A stretch of DNA of 51,721 bases from Streptosporangiaceae bacterium (GTDB lineage: Bacteria > Actinomycetota > Actinomycetes > Streptosporangiales > Streptosporangiaceae). The stretch spans positions 1-51,721 of the forward strand of contig JAICYD010000038.1 of the NCBI GenBank assembly GCA_025934375.1, written 5' to 3'. Below are positions 1-7,539 of this stretch, in pieces. The position numbers and the translations under genes are program-made. The notes beneath the pieces were generated by a model. The model saw only the letters and a program-made list of their open reading frames with translations, searched no databases and was not told the DNA's origin. How positions within the stretch are numbered: the first letter of the stretch is position 1; each line of letters opens with the position of its first letter.

Positions 1-1
1 C

Positions 2-898
2 CCGGAGCCCGGCAACCCGGAGCCCGCCAATCCGGAGTCCGCCGGCCCGGGGGCTTCCGGCCCGGGGGCAGTAGTCGCGGGGGCAGTAGTCGCTGGGGAG
101 CCGGCCCATCCGGAAGTGACCCACCCGCAGGCGTCCCCCGCGGCGCCCGCCGGGGAGCGCCCCGTGGCGCCCGGGGCGGCGGCGCCCCGCAGCCATCAGG
201 CGGTGCTGGGCGGGGCGCTCGCCCAGGCCCGGTCCGACGCCGCGTCCAGGGGAATGAGCCGGACGGTGGTGCTTGCCCACGGCTGGGTGACCGGGGGGCA
301 GGCCAGTGAATCCGAGCGGGACATCCGGGTCGGCGGGGTGGGGAACGTCCCGGCGTCGCTGTTCGACGGGTTCAGCTACGCGGCGCTCGGGCACCTGCAC
401 GGGCAGCAGAAGATCGCCGACCACCTGCGCTACAGCGGATCACCGCTTCCCTACTCGTTCTCCGAGGCGCACCACAAGAAGGGAACCTGGCTGGTGGAGG
501 TGGGCGACGGCGGCAAGATCGCGGTCGAGCGGGTCGCCGCTCCGGTTTACCGGCGGCTGAGCCTGCTGCGCGGGCACCTGGATGACCTGCTGGCCTCCGC
601 CCAGTTCGCTGGCCAGGAAGGAGACTTCCTCGCGGTGACGCTCACCGACCTCGCGCGGCCAGAGGCGGCGATGGACCGGTTGCGGCGGCGGTTCCCGCAC
701 GTGCTGACGCTGGCGTTCGAGCCCGAGGGCGCCGTCCGCGACGAGCGCTCCTACCGGGCCCGGGTCGCCGGGCGCGACGACCTGACCGTGGCTGCCGAGT
801 TCGTGAGGCACGTGCGCGACACCGACCCGACGACCGGCGAAAGAGACCTGCTGACCGCGGCATTCACGGCGGTGGCGGGCCGGGCGGGCGACGCCTGA
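2..898 (+). CDS. sbcD: Exonuclease SbcD, C-terminal part (5' end outside the window)
   Basis: The frame is open from the first base of the window, so the gene starts upstream. The visible part holds the end of the calcineurin-like phosphoesterase domain, including the GHLH metal-binding motif (ALGHLHGQQ) and the following SGSPLPYSFSE segment typical of SbcD/Mre11 nucleases, then the capping domain. SbcD is the Mn-dependent nuclease subunit of the SbcCD complex, which cleaves hairpins and protein-blocked DNA ends. Its TGA overlaps the sbcC ATG (TGATG), indicating translational coupling. Positions 2-115 encode a Pro/Glu/Ala/Gly-rich low-complexity insert (repeats of PEPGNPEPANPES type) inside the nuclease domain, not expected in the family. 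A GTG at 116 could be mistaken for the start, but the conserved frame continues upstream of it. Confidence 0.9.
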   Translation, partial: PEPGNPEPANPESAGPGASGPGAVVAGAVVAGEPAHPEVTHPQASPAAPAGERPVAPGAAAPRSHQAVLGGALAQARSDAASRGMSRTVVLAHGWVTGGQASESERDIRVGGVGNVPASLFDGFSYAALGHLHGQQKIADHLRYSGSPLPYSFSEAHHKKGTWLVEVGDGGKIAVERVAAPVYRRLSLLRGHLDDLLASAQFAGQEGDFLAVTLTDLARPEAAMDRLRRRFPHVLTLAFEPEGAVRDERSYRARVAGRDDLTVAAEFVRHVRDTDPTTGERDLLTAAFTAVAGRAGDA

Positions 899-3800
899 TG
901 CGACCGCACCGGCTACGGGTGACGGCGTTCGGCGCGTTCGCCGGGGCCGAGGAAGTCAGGTTCAGCGACCTCGACGGGCTTTTCCTGCTGCACGGGGAGA
1001 CCGGCGCGGGCAAGACGACGCTGCTCGACGCCATCGCGTTCGCCCTGTACGGGCGGGTGCCGGGGATGCGGGGGACCGCCAAGCGGCTGCGCTCGGACCA
1101 CGCCGCGCCCGACGTGCGCACCGAGGTCGAGCTTGAGGTGACCGTCGGCGGGCGGCGGCTGCGGATCACCCGGCGCCCGGAGCAGGAGCGGCCCAAGCGG
1201 TCCGGGGCCGGGCGCACCAAGGAGCCGGCGTCGGCAGTCCTCGATGAGGCGACGGCCGGCGGCTGGGAGCGCAAGTCCTCTCGGGTCGGCGAGGCGGACG
1301 CGGAGATCCAGCAGCTCATGGGCATGTCCGCCGAGCAGTTCTTCCAGGTCGTGCTGCTGCCGCAGGGTCAGTTCGCGCAGTTCCTGCACGCCGACGCGCA
1401 GGCGCGGGCGGCGCTGCTGCAAAAACTGTTCGGCACCGACCGGTTCCGGGGCGTCGAGGACTGGCTGGCCGACCAGCGCCGGTCCACCGCCGCCGAGGTG
1501 GAGGCGGGCGGCGAGGCGGTGCGCCAGCTGATGGCCCGGATCGCCCAGGTGCCCGAGGTCGCCGTGCCCGACCAGGCCGGCGACACCGGGGAGGCCGGCA
1601 ACACTGGGGAGGCCGGCGACACTGCGGCGGTCGGCGACACTGCGGCGGCCGGCGACACTGCGGCGGCCGGGCCGCTTGCCCCGCACCTGGCGTGGCAGCT
1701 CACCTGGGCTGACGGGCTGCTCGTGGAAGCCGGTGCCCGCCAGGAGGCGACATCGGGACTGGCGGCGGCGCGCGGGCAGGAGCTCGCCACCGCCCGCGCC
1801 GCGCTCACCGCGGCCGAAAGGCTCGCGGACCGCCAGCGCCGCCGTGCCGAGGCACTGCGCCGCCAGGCCGCGCTGGACGCCGCGCGGCCGTCAACCGACG
1901 CGCAGCGCGATGAGCTGGCGGCCGCGGGCCGGGCGGCGGAGGTCGCCCCCGTCCTGGACGAGTCGCGGCGGGCGTGGGAGGCGGCCGCGCGGGCGCGCGC
2001 CGCCCAGCAGCTCGCGCGCTCGGCCGTGGCCAGCTGCCTGGCCAGGGCGGTGCCGGCGGCGGGGGCCACAGCGGACGGGGCCACGCCGGCCGTGGCCACG
2101 CCGGACGGGGGCCCGCTGCACGAGGCCAGCGCGGAAGCGCTACGGGCGGCCGCCCTGGAGGAGCGCCAGCGGCTAGGACGGCTGGAGGCGCTGCGCTCGG
2201 TCGTCGAGCAGGCGGAGTTCGACGAGGAGGTGGCCGAGACGGCCCGGCGCAAGGCCATGGCGCTGGACGCGCGGCTGGTGACCGCCGGGAAGGAAATCAC
2301 CCGGCAGCGCGCGGCCCGGCCGGGGGCGCTGGCCGCGCGCGATGCCGCCAGCAAGGCCGCCGCCCAGCTGGGCGGCATGTCATCGGCCGCCGAGGCCAGC
2401 GGCCGCGTGGCCGCCGACTTCGACGCGCTGGTGAGCGCGCGCGCCGACCGGCAGGACCTGCACGAAGCGCACCTGACCGCGCGGGAGCGGGCCGCCACCC
2501 TAAAGGAGGAGGCGCAGCGGCTGCGCGACCAGCGCTTCGACAACATGCGCTTCGAGCTGGCCGCCCTGCTGGTCGATGACGATGAGTGCCCGGTGTGCGG
2601 ATCGCTGGATCACCCCAACCCGTGCGAGCTGGCCGGCGAGCGAGTCAGCCGCGAGCAGGAGGAGGCGGCCGCCTCCCTGGCGGACGCGGCGGCGGCCGGG
2701 CGAGATGAGGCGGCGCAGCGCGTCGCCGCCGCCGACGCGGTCATCGCCACCCTCGCGGGACAACTGGCGGCGGCCGGCGTTGCCGCGCAGGAGGACATGA
2801 CGGCGCTGCGGGCCGCCGCCCGCCACGCGCGGGCCGACGCCAACCAGATGGCCGAGCAGGCCCGGCGGCTCGCGGAGGTGGCCGCCGGGCTGGGCGCCCG
2901 GCAGCGGGAGCTGGAGGAACTGGACGCCGCGATCGCGGCGGCCGAGCGCGGGCACGCTGAGCTGGCCGAACAGCGCTACGCGGCGCTCGCCGAGGCGGCG
3001 AGCGCGGACCAGCGGGCTGCCGAGCGCCGCCAGGAGCTTCGCGCGGGGCTCGGCGAGGCGGCCGACGTCCCCGAGGCGCTCGCCGCGGCCCGCGGCCTCG
3101 CGGACGTGCTGGCCGAGGCGGCCAACGCCGCCGATGAAGCCGCGCGCACCGAGGCGGAGGCACATGCCGCGGGGGAGCGGGCCATCCAGGCCGCCGCGGC
3201 CGCCGGCTTCGGCGCTCCATCCGAGCCTGGAAAGCCCGCCGGGCCTGGAAAGCCCGCCGGGCCTGGAAAGCCCGCCGGGCCTGGAAAGCCCGCCGGGCCT
3301 GGAAAGCCCGCCGAGCCCGGAAAGCCCGCCGAGTCCGGGCCCGCCGAGTCCGCCGGGCCAGCCGGAGCCGCCGATCCGGACGGGCCGGCGTACGGGGGCG
3401 TCCGCGGGGCGCGCGCCGCGCTGCGGGACGCGCGCTGGCGGGCCACCACGGCGGCGGCGATCGCCGAGCACGAGGCGGCGGTCAAGGCGGTCGCCGCCGC
3501 GCTCGCCGACCCGGACCTCGGCGTCGAGCTGGACCCGCCCGCGCCGGTCGCGGCCGCCCAGGAGGTGGCCCGGACCGCGCAGCGAGACCACGAGGCGGCG
3601 GTCGCCGCCCACAGCCGCGCCGCGCACGTGGCGGCGCAGCTGGCCGCGTTGCGACCGCAGCTGGCCGATGCCCTGGCCGCGCTCGCCCCGCTCACCGCCC
3701 GGGCCGCCGAGGCCCGCCAGCTGGCCGACCTGGCCGGCGGCCTGGGCGCGAACCGGTACCGGATGACGCTGTCGGCGTTCGTGCTGGCCGCCCGGCTGGA

Positions 3801-4248
3801 GGAGGTCGCCGCGGCCGCCAGCCAGCGGCTGCTCACGATGACCGCGGGCCGGTACTCCCTCGTGCACACCGACGCGCGCAAGGGCGGCGGCAAGTCCGGT
3901 CTCGGGCTGCTGGCCTGCGACTCCTGGACCGGCCTGGACCGGGACACCAGCACGCTGTCGGGCGGCGAGACGTTCCTGGCCAGCCTGGCCCTTGCCCTCG
4001 GCCTGGCTGACGTCGTCACCGCGGAGGCGGCGGGCACCCCGATGGAGGCGCTGTTCGTCGACGAGGGATTCGGCACGCTGGACGAGGACGCCCTCGAGGA
4101 GGTGATGACGGTGCTCGACGGGCTGCGCGAGGGCGGCCGGATGGTCGGCATCGTGAGCCACGTCAGCGAGCTCCGGCAGCGGATCCCCGCCCAGGTGCAC
4201 GTGAGCAAGGGCCACCACGGCAGCCACGTCCACGTCACCGCCGGCTAG
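898..4248 (+). CDS. sbcC: Exonuclease SbcC, SMC-like ATPase subunit
   Basis: An 1116-residue Rad50-type ATPase that partners SbcD. It shows Walker A GETGAGKTT at residues 33-41, a long Ala/Glu/Arg-rich coiled coil, a zinc-hook CPVC with Cys564 and Cys567, a returning coiled coil, the ABC signature LSGGE at 1020-1024 and Walker B LFVDEGFG around 1052-1059. ATP binding engages the heads and regulates SbcD cleavage of DNA ends and hairpins. The ATG overlaps the sbcD stop. Three low-complexity inserts interrupt the coiled coil: an AGDTAA-type array (227-256), an ATADGATPA stretch (about 389-403) and a PGKPAG array (776-811). Homologues normally have none of these, and their near-identical DNA units suggest recent expansion. 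Confidence 0.96.
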   Translation: MRPHRLRVTAFGAFAGAEEVRFSDLDGLFLLHGETGAGKTTLLDAIAFALYGRVPGMRGTAKRLRSDHAAPDVRTEVELEVTVGGRRLRITRRPEQERPKRSGAGRTKEPASAVLDEATAGGWERKSSRVGEADAEIQQLMGMSAEQFFQVVLLPQGQFAQFLHADAQARAALLQKLFGTDRFRGVEDWLADQRRSTAAEVEAGGEAVRQLMARIAQVPEVAVPDQAGDTGEAGNTGEAGDTAAVGDTAAAGDTAAAGPLAPHLAWQLTWADGLLVEAGARQEATSGLAAARGQELATARAALTAAERLADRQRRRAEALRRQAALDAARPSTDAQRDELAAAGRAAEVAPVLDESRRAWEAAARARAAQQLARSAVASCLARAVPAAGATADGATPAVATPDGGPLHEASAEALRAAALEERQRLGRLEALRSVVEQAEFDEEVAETARRKAMALDARLVTAGKEITRQRAARPGALAARDAASKAAAQLGGMSSAAEASGRVAADFDALVSARADRQDLHEAHLTARERAATLKEEAQRLRDQRFDNMRFELAALLVDDDECPVCGSLDHPNPCELAGERVSREQEEAAASLADAAAAGRDEAAQRVAAADAVIATLAGQLAAAGVAAQEDMTALRAAARHARADANQMAEQARRLAEVAAGLGARQRELEELDAAIAAAERGHAELAEQRYAALAEAASADQRAAERRQELRAGLGEAADVPEALAAARGLADVLAEAANAADEAARTEAEAHAAGERAIQAAAAAGFGAPSEPGKPAGPGKPAGPGKPAGPGKPAGPGKPAEPGKPAESGPAESAGPAGAADPDGPAYGGVRGARAALRDARWRATTAAAIAEHEAAVKAVAAALADPDLGVELDPPAPVAAAQEVARTAQRDHEAAVAAHSRAAHVAAQLAALRPQLADALAALAPLTARAAEARQLADLAGGLGANRYRMTLSAFVLAARLEEVAAAASQRLLTMTAGRYSLVHTDARKGGGKSGLGLLACDSWTGLDRDTSTLSGGETFLASLALALGLADVVTAEAAGTPMEALFVDEGFGTLDEDALEEVMTVLDGLREGGRMVGIVSHVSELRQRIPAQVHVSKGHHGSHVHVTAG
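1576..1665 (+). repeat. In-frame 18-bp tandem repeat inside sbcC
   Basis: Five consecutive 18-bp units (1576, 1594, 1612, 1630, 1648) of the form gccggcgacactgcggcg with a few substitutions. They encode AGDTGE/AGDTAA hexapeptides in the first coiled-coil arm. The period is a multiple of three, so copy-number changes keep the frame. Confidence 0.93.
3223..3330 (+). repeat. In-frame 18-bp tandem repeat inside sbcC (PGKPAG array)
   Basis: Six consecutive 18-bp units from 3223. Copies two to five (3241-3312) are identical (gggcctggaaagcccgcc); the first and last differ by one or two bases. They encode a Pro-Gly-Lys-Pro-Ala-Gly array in the second coiled-coil arm. Identity of the central units points to recent slippage or unequal exchange. 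Confidence 0.95.
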
Positions 4249-4284
4249 CCCGCGAGCGGCCGGGCGTAGCGGTAGGGTGCCATC

Positions 4285-4776
4285 ATGGCCGCTGAATCCT
4301 CTTTTGACATCGTGAACAAGCCGGACCACCAAGAGATCGACAACGCCCTCAACCAGACGGCGAAGGAACTCGCCAACCGCTTTGACTTCAAGGGCGTAGA
4401 CGCCGGCATCAAGTGGTCCGGGGAGGCGATCGAGCTCCAGGCCAACAGCGAGCAGCGGGTGACAGCCGTCCTCGAGGTCTTCAAGGAGAAGCTGGTCAAG
4501 CGCCAGCTGTCGCTGAAGACGATCGACGCGAGCGAGCCGGCGATGTCGGGCAAGCTCGCCAAGATCACGGTGACCGTCACCAACGGGATCAGCCAGGAGA
4601 ACGCCAAGAAGGTCTCCAAGCTCATCCGGGATAAGGGACCCAAGACCGTCAAGGCGCAAATTCAAGGCGATGAGCTGCGCGTCTCCAGCAAGAGCCGCGA
4701 CGACCTGCAGGAGGTCCAGCGGCTCGTCCGCGAGGCGGACTACGACTTCGCCGTCCAGTTCGTCAACTACCGCTAG
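4285..4776 (+). CDS. yajQ: YajQ family nucleotide-binding protein (UPF0234)
   Basis: A 163-residue protein matching the YajQ family over its whole length: start SSFDIV, then the DNALNQ and [10 protein letters not shown] segments and the closing FAVQFVNYR. Members have two ferredoxin-like folds and some bind cyclic di-GMP and act on transcription; the role in this organism is unknown. The ATG follows the sbcC stop by 36 bp, so it may be read from the same transcript. Codon use here is richer in Lys and Asn than in its neighbours, as expected for a conserved housekeeping protein. Confidence 0.93.
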   Translation: MAAESSFDIVNKPDHQEIDNALNQTAKELANRFDFKGVDAGIKWSGEAIELQANSEQRVTAVLEVFKEKLVKRQLSLKTIDASEPAMSGKLAKITVTVTNGISQENAKKVSKLIRDKGPKTVKAQIQGDELRVSSKSRDDLQEVQRLVREADYDFAVQFVNYR

Positions 4777-5160
4777 CCCGGCCCGCCGCCCCGCCGCCCG
4801 GCGCGCGCGGACAGGCACGGACGGGGACGAGCGTTCCGTTGCGCTTGGGATGATGTTCACGCATTGCGTCGCAGCGATCATATAGAATGCCGTGCGGTGC
4901 GGGAATTGTCCCGGTTTGCCGGAGGTTACCGTAACTGTCGGCCTATGAAGCGCGCAGTTTACCCGCCACGCGCTTGAGGCAGCTGTCACCAGGGAAAGTT
5001 TCGCTCTGGGTCTCGTACTGACGGGACCCGCGGATTACGATCGGGCATTGGGATTAGTTGATACTCCCGACCGCCCGCCCGGGGGATGGCGGACCAGGCC
5101 GGGAGCGCGCTGGCGCCGTTGCCAGGCGGCTACATCATGGGCAATGAGGGGGGTTCCGCT
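4777..5160. other. Intergenic region upstream of the universal stress gene
   Basis: I see no supported gene in these 384 bases. GC content drops in the middle (about 4850-4900, with a tatagaat element at 4881-4888), which may hold the promoter of the stress-protein gene, but I cannot place a -35 box at good spacing. The GGGGGG-containing ribosome binding site for the next gene lies just before 5161. Confidence 0.5.
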
Positions 5161-5712
5161 ATGTCGGTTCCTGCTGTGCGGCGGATCGTCGTGGGAGTCA
5201 ATGGCTCCGCCGATTCCGTGATCGCGCTGCGGTGGGCCTGCCGTGAGGCGAGCATTCGCGGCGCGGAGGTGCACGCCGTGCACGTTCGCGAGGCGCCGAT
5301 GCACAGCCCCGCGAGCTACGCGGTGCCGGCCCCGGACGACGACTACGCCGACGACGACACCCGGATGTGGAAGGCCGTGCTACCCGACCTGGCTGACGAC
5401 GTGCGGGTCCGTACCGAGACCGCCGTCGGCCTGGTGGCGCGCGTGCTCCTGGAGCGCGGCAAGGGCGCCGACATGCTGGTGCTCGGCACCTCGGGCGAGA
5501 CCCCGACCGGGGTCGGCTCGGCCGGGCCGGTGATCCGCGCCTGCCTGCTGCGGGCCGCCTGCCCGGTGGTCGTCATCAGCGCCGCGCTGGAAAGCGCGGG
5601 GGGCCGCGAGGAGCTCGCAGTCACGCCCGCGCCCGCGGAGACCGCGCCGGCGCCGTCTGCGCCGTCGGCGCCGCGCGCCCGCGCCGTGGTCCCCGTCCCG
5701 GCCGGCGCCTGA
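5161..5712 (+). CDS. Universal stress protein (UspA domain)
   Basis: A 183-residue single-domain UspA-type protein. The N-terminal strand RRIVVGVNGSADS and the ATP-site region VLGTSGETPTGVGSAGPV, followed by CPVVVIS, fit the family, although the GxxG-type ATP loop is shorter than the classical one. Nucleotide binding is therefore less certain. The frame is open further upstream (ATGs at 5086 and 5137), but I chose 5161 because a gagggggg ribosome binding site sits at good spacing before it and homologues begin with this strand. The C-terminal 30 or so residues are an Ala/Pro-rich tail. It stands alone between two gaps; Usp genes are commonly induced by dormancy or redox stress in actinobacteria. 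Confidence 0.85.
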   Translation: MSVPAVRRIVVGVNGSADSVIALRWACREASIRGAEVHAVHVREAPMHSPASYAVPAPDDDYADDDTRMWKAVLPDLADDVRVRTETAVGLVARVLLERGKGADMLVLGTSGETPTGVGSAGPVIRACLLRAACPVVVISAALESAGGREELAVTPAPAETAPAPSAPSAPRARAVVPVPAGA

Positions 5713-5777
5713 CCGCCGCCTTGCCCGCCGCGTGGTCACCGGGCCGCTGACGGCCGCCAGCCCCAGGGAGAACCGCC

Positions 5778-6056
5778 GTGCGGGTCGCCATCCGGGTTAA
5801 GCCGGGATCGTCGCGAACCGCCGTGGGCGGGCGCCACGGGGACACCAGTGCCATCATCGTCGCGGTGACCGCCCGGGCCGTGGACGGGAAGGCCACCGAG
5901 GCCGCGCTGCGCGCGATAGCCGCCGCGTTCGGCGTCCGGCGGGCCGCGGTGACCCTGGTGGCCGGCGCGACAAGCCGTGACAAGGTGGTCGATATCGACG
6001 GGGAAGCGACTGAACTGGCCGGACGCCGTGCAGCGCTGCTGAGCGCGCAGTCGTAG
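5778..6056 (+). CDS. DUF167 family protein (UPF0235, YggU-like)
   Basis: A 92-residue protein with the family hallmarks VKPGSS near the start, VTARAVDGKATEAAL in the middle and GATSRDKVVDI at the end. YggU/DUF167 proteins are small alpha-beta folds of unknown molecular function. The GTG start is preceded by gggag at good spacing. Length is normal. It is followed 10 bp later by the acetyltransferase gene, so the two probably share a transcript. Confidence 0.88.
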   Translation: MRVAIRVKPGSSRTAVGGRHGDTSAIIVAVTARAVDGKATEAALRAIAAAFGVRRAAVTLVAGATSRDKVVDIDGEATELAGRRAALLSAQS

Positions 6057-6066
6057 TGTAGCGATC

Positions 6067-6423
6067 ATGGCCACTTCCCCCGCACCGGGCAGCGCCGCGG
6101 AGCCGGCGCACGAGGCGGACGCTTACGCCGTCACCGACAACGCGGCGCAGTCCCAGTTCGAGATCCGCGTCGGCGGCGAGCGCGCCGGCCTCGTGCAGTA
6201 CCACCTGCACGAAGGCGCGCTGACCTTGATCCACACCGAGGTCAGCGACGATTTCCAGGGCCACGGCCTGGCCAGCAAGCTCGCCCGCGCCGTCCTCGAC
6301 TCAGCCCGCGAGCGCGGCCTGGCGGTGCTGCCCTACTGCCCGTACATCGCCGGCTGGATCCGCAAGCACCCGGACTACCGTGACCTCGTCCCGGAGGACA
6401 GGCGCGAGAAATTCGGCCTGTAG
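6067..6423 (+). CDS. Small GNAT-fold N-acetyltransferase (YjdJ-like)
   Basis: A 118-residue protein of the short GCN5-related type. It has the RAGLVQYHLHEG strand, HTEVSDDFQGHGLASKL covering the acetyl-CoA-binding motif A (Q/R-x-x-G-x-G/A equivalent FQGHGLA), and the ending LPYCPYIAGWIRKHPDY that is diagnostic of this small subfamily. The acceptor substrate is unknown. The first 25 residues are a non-conserved extension. It sits directly downstream of the DUF167 gene. Confidence 0.87.
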   Translation: MATSPAPGSAAEPAHEADAYAVTDNAAQSQFEIRVGGERAGLVQYHLHEGALTLIHTEVSDDFQGHGLASKLARAVLDSARERGLAVLPYCPYIAGWIRKHPDYRDLVPEDRREKFGL

Positions 6424-6511
6424 TGCCCGCGCCGCCCGGCCACGGCCACCCCACCCCCCTTACGATCACTATGATCCCCAACGTCCCCCCACTCCTGCCC
6501 GGAGGCAAACC

Positions 6512-6583
6512 GTGACCCGCGTATGGCTGCCGGACCCGCCCGAGGCGTTTGGCGGGGTCCGGCTACTGACCACCCTGACCTAA
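6512..6583 (+). CDS. Possible 23-residue leader peptide or gene remnant
   Basis: A GTG-initiated reading frame (MTRVWLPDPPEAFGG and eight more residues) with a strong ggagg ribosome binding site six or so bases upstream. It ends with TAA 20 bp before the methyltransferase ATG. The opening RVWLPDP resembles the first strand of D-2-hydroxyacid dehydrogenases, so it may be the surviving 5' end of a deleted gene rather than a functional leader. Nothing beyond the ribosome binding site and position supports expression. Confidence 0.35.
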   Translation: MTRVWLPDPPEAFGGVRLLTTLT

Positions 6584-6603
6584 CGGGATAAGGAGACTCG
6601 TCC

Positions 6604-7398
6604 ATGGCGCCTGCAAGGCCGCAGATCGACACGTCGGTCGCGCATATCGCCCGCATCCAGGACTACTGGCTCGGCGGGAAGGACCACTTCGCCGCCGACC
6701 GGATCGCCGGGGACGAGGCGATCCAGGCCCTGCCCGACATGGTGGCCTCCGTGCGCAACACGCGGGCGTTCCTCGGCCGCACCGTGCGCTATCTGTCCCG
6801 CGAGGCGAGCATCCGGCAGTTCCTGGACATCGGCACGGGCATCCCCACCGCGTCCAACACCCACGAGGTCGCCCAGGAGGGCGCGCCGGAGGCCCGGGTC
6901 GTCTACGTCGACAACGACCCGATGGTGTTGACCCACGCCCGTGCGCTGCTGACCAGCCACCCCAGCGGGATGACCTCCTACGTCGACGCCGACCTGCGCG
7001 ACGTCCACCACATCTTGGAGGAGGCCGCCGGGCTACTGGACTTCCGCCGCCCGATCGCCGTGGTGCTGATGGCGGTGCTGCAGTTCGTCCCCGATGAGGA
7101 CGACCCGTGGGGGCTGGTCTCCCGGCTGATGGCCGCCGTGCCGTCGGGCAGCTACCTGGTGATCTCCCACCCGGCCTCCGACATCCAGGCGGAGGCGATG
7201 GCGGGCATGGCCAAGCGGCTCAACAAGATCATGGCGCAGAAGGTGAAGCCCCGGTCCAAGGATGAGGTCACCGCGTTCTTCGACGGCCTGGAACTGGTCG
7301 AGCCCGGCGTGATCCGCTGCCCCGAGTGGCGCCCGCTCAGCCCCGCCGACGCGGCCGGCAAGTCCACGATGTGGGGCGGCGTCGCCAGGAAGCCCTGA
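6604..7398 (+). CDS. SAM-dependent methyltransferase, DUF574 (Methyltransf_19) family
   Basis: A 264-residue protein with the family's opening DTSVAHIARIQDYWLGGKDH, the SAM-binding strand FLDIGTGIPT at about residues 76-85, and VVYVDNDPMVL at about 100-110. This family is almost restricted to actinomycetes, where several paralogues often occur; substrates are mostly unknown. The ATG has an aaggag ribosome binding site. Length is typical. It is flanked upstream by the tiny frame at 6512 and downstream by a 141-bp gap before the redox operon. Confidence 0.92.
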   Translation: MAPARPQIDTSVAHIARIQDYWLGGKDHFAADRIAGDEAIQALPDMVASVRNTRAFLGRTVRYLSREASIRQFLDIGTGIPTASNTHEVAQEGAPEARVVYVDNDPMVLTHARALLTSHPSGMTSYVDADLRDVHHILEEAAGLLDFRRPIAVVLMAVLQFVPDEDDPWGLVSRLMAAVPSGSYLVISHPASDIQAEAMAGMAKRLNKIMAQKVKPRSKDEVTAFFDGLELVEPGVIRCPEWRPLSPADAAGKSTMWGGVARKP

Positions 7399-7539
7399 TC
7401 GCGTTATCTCGTTCGCTTTCAGCGAGGTTCGGCGTTCGCGCTTCAGGCGGATTTGCGTTCCTGGTTACGATGGCCTCATGGCGCGCGATTACCGGATTAC
7501 ATGGCGGCGCTCGTCAGCGTCGCCCCTCATCGAGGCATC

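Noticed and set aside
4864..4888. Promoter for the universal stress gene
   Set aside because: The tatagaat element is attractive, but the nearest ttgcgt is only 11 bases upstream, too close for a normal promoter.
2500..4989. Long minus-strand frame opposite sbcC
   Set aside because: Open frames opposite GC-rich genes are common; its codon bias mirrors sbcC and its product is Gly/Arg/Leu-rich without motifs.
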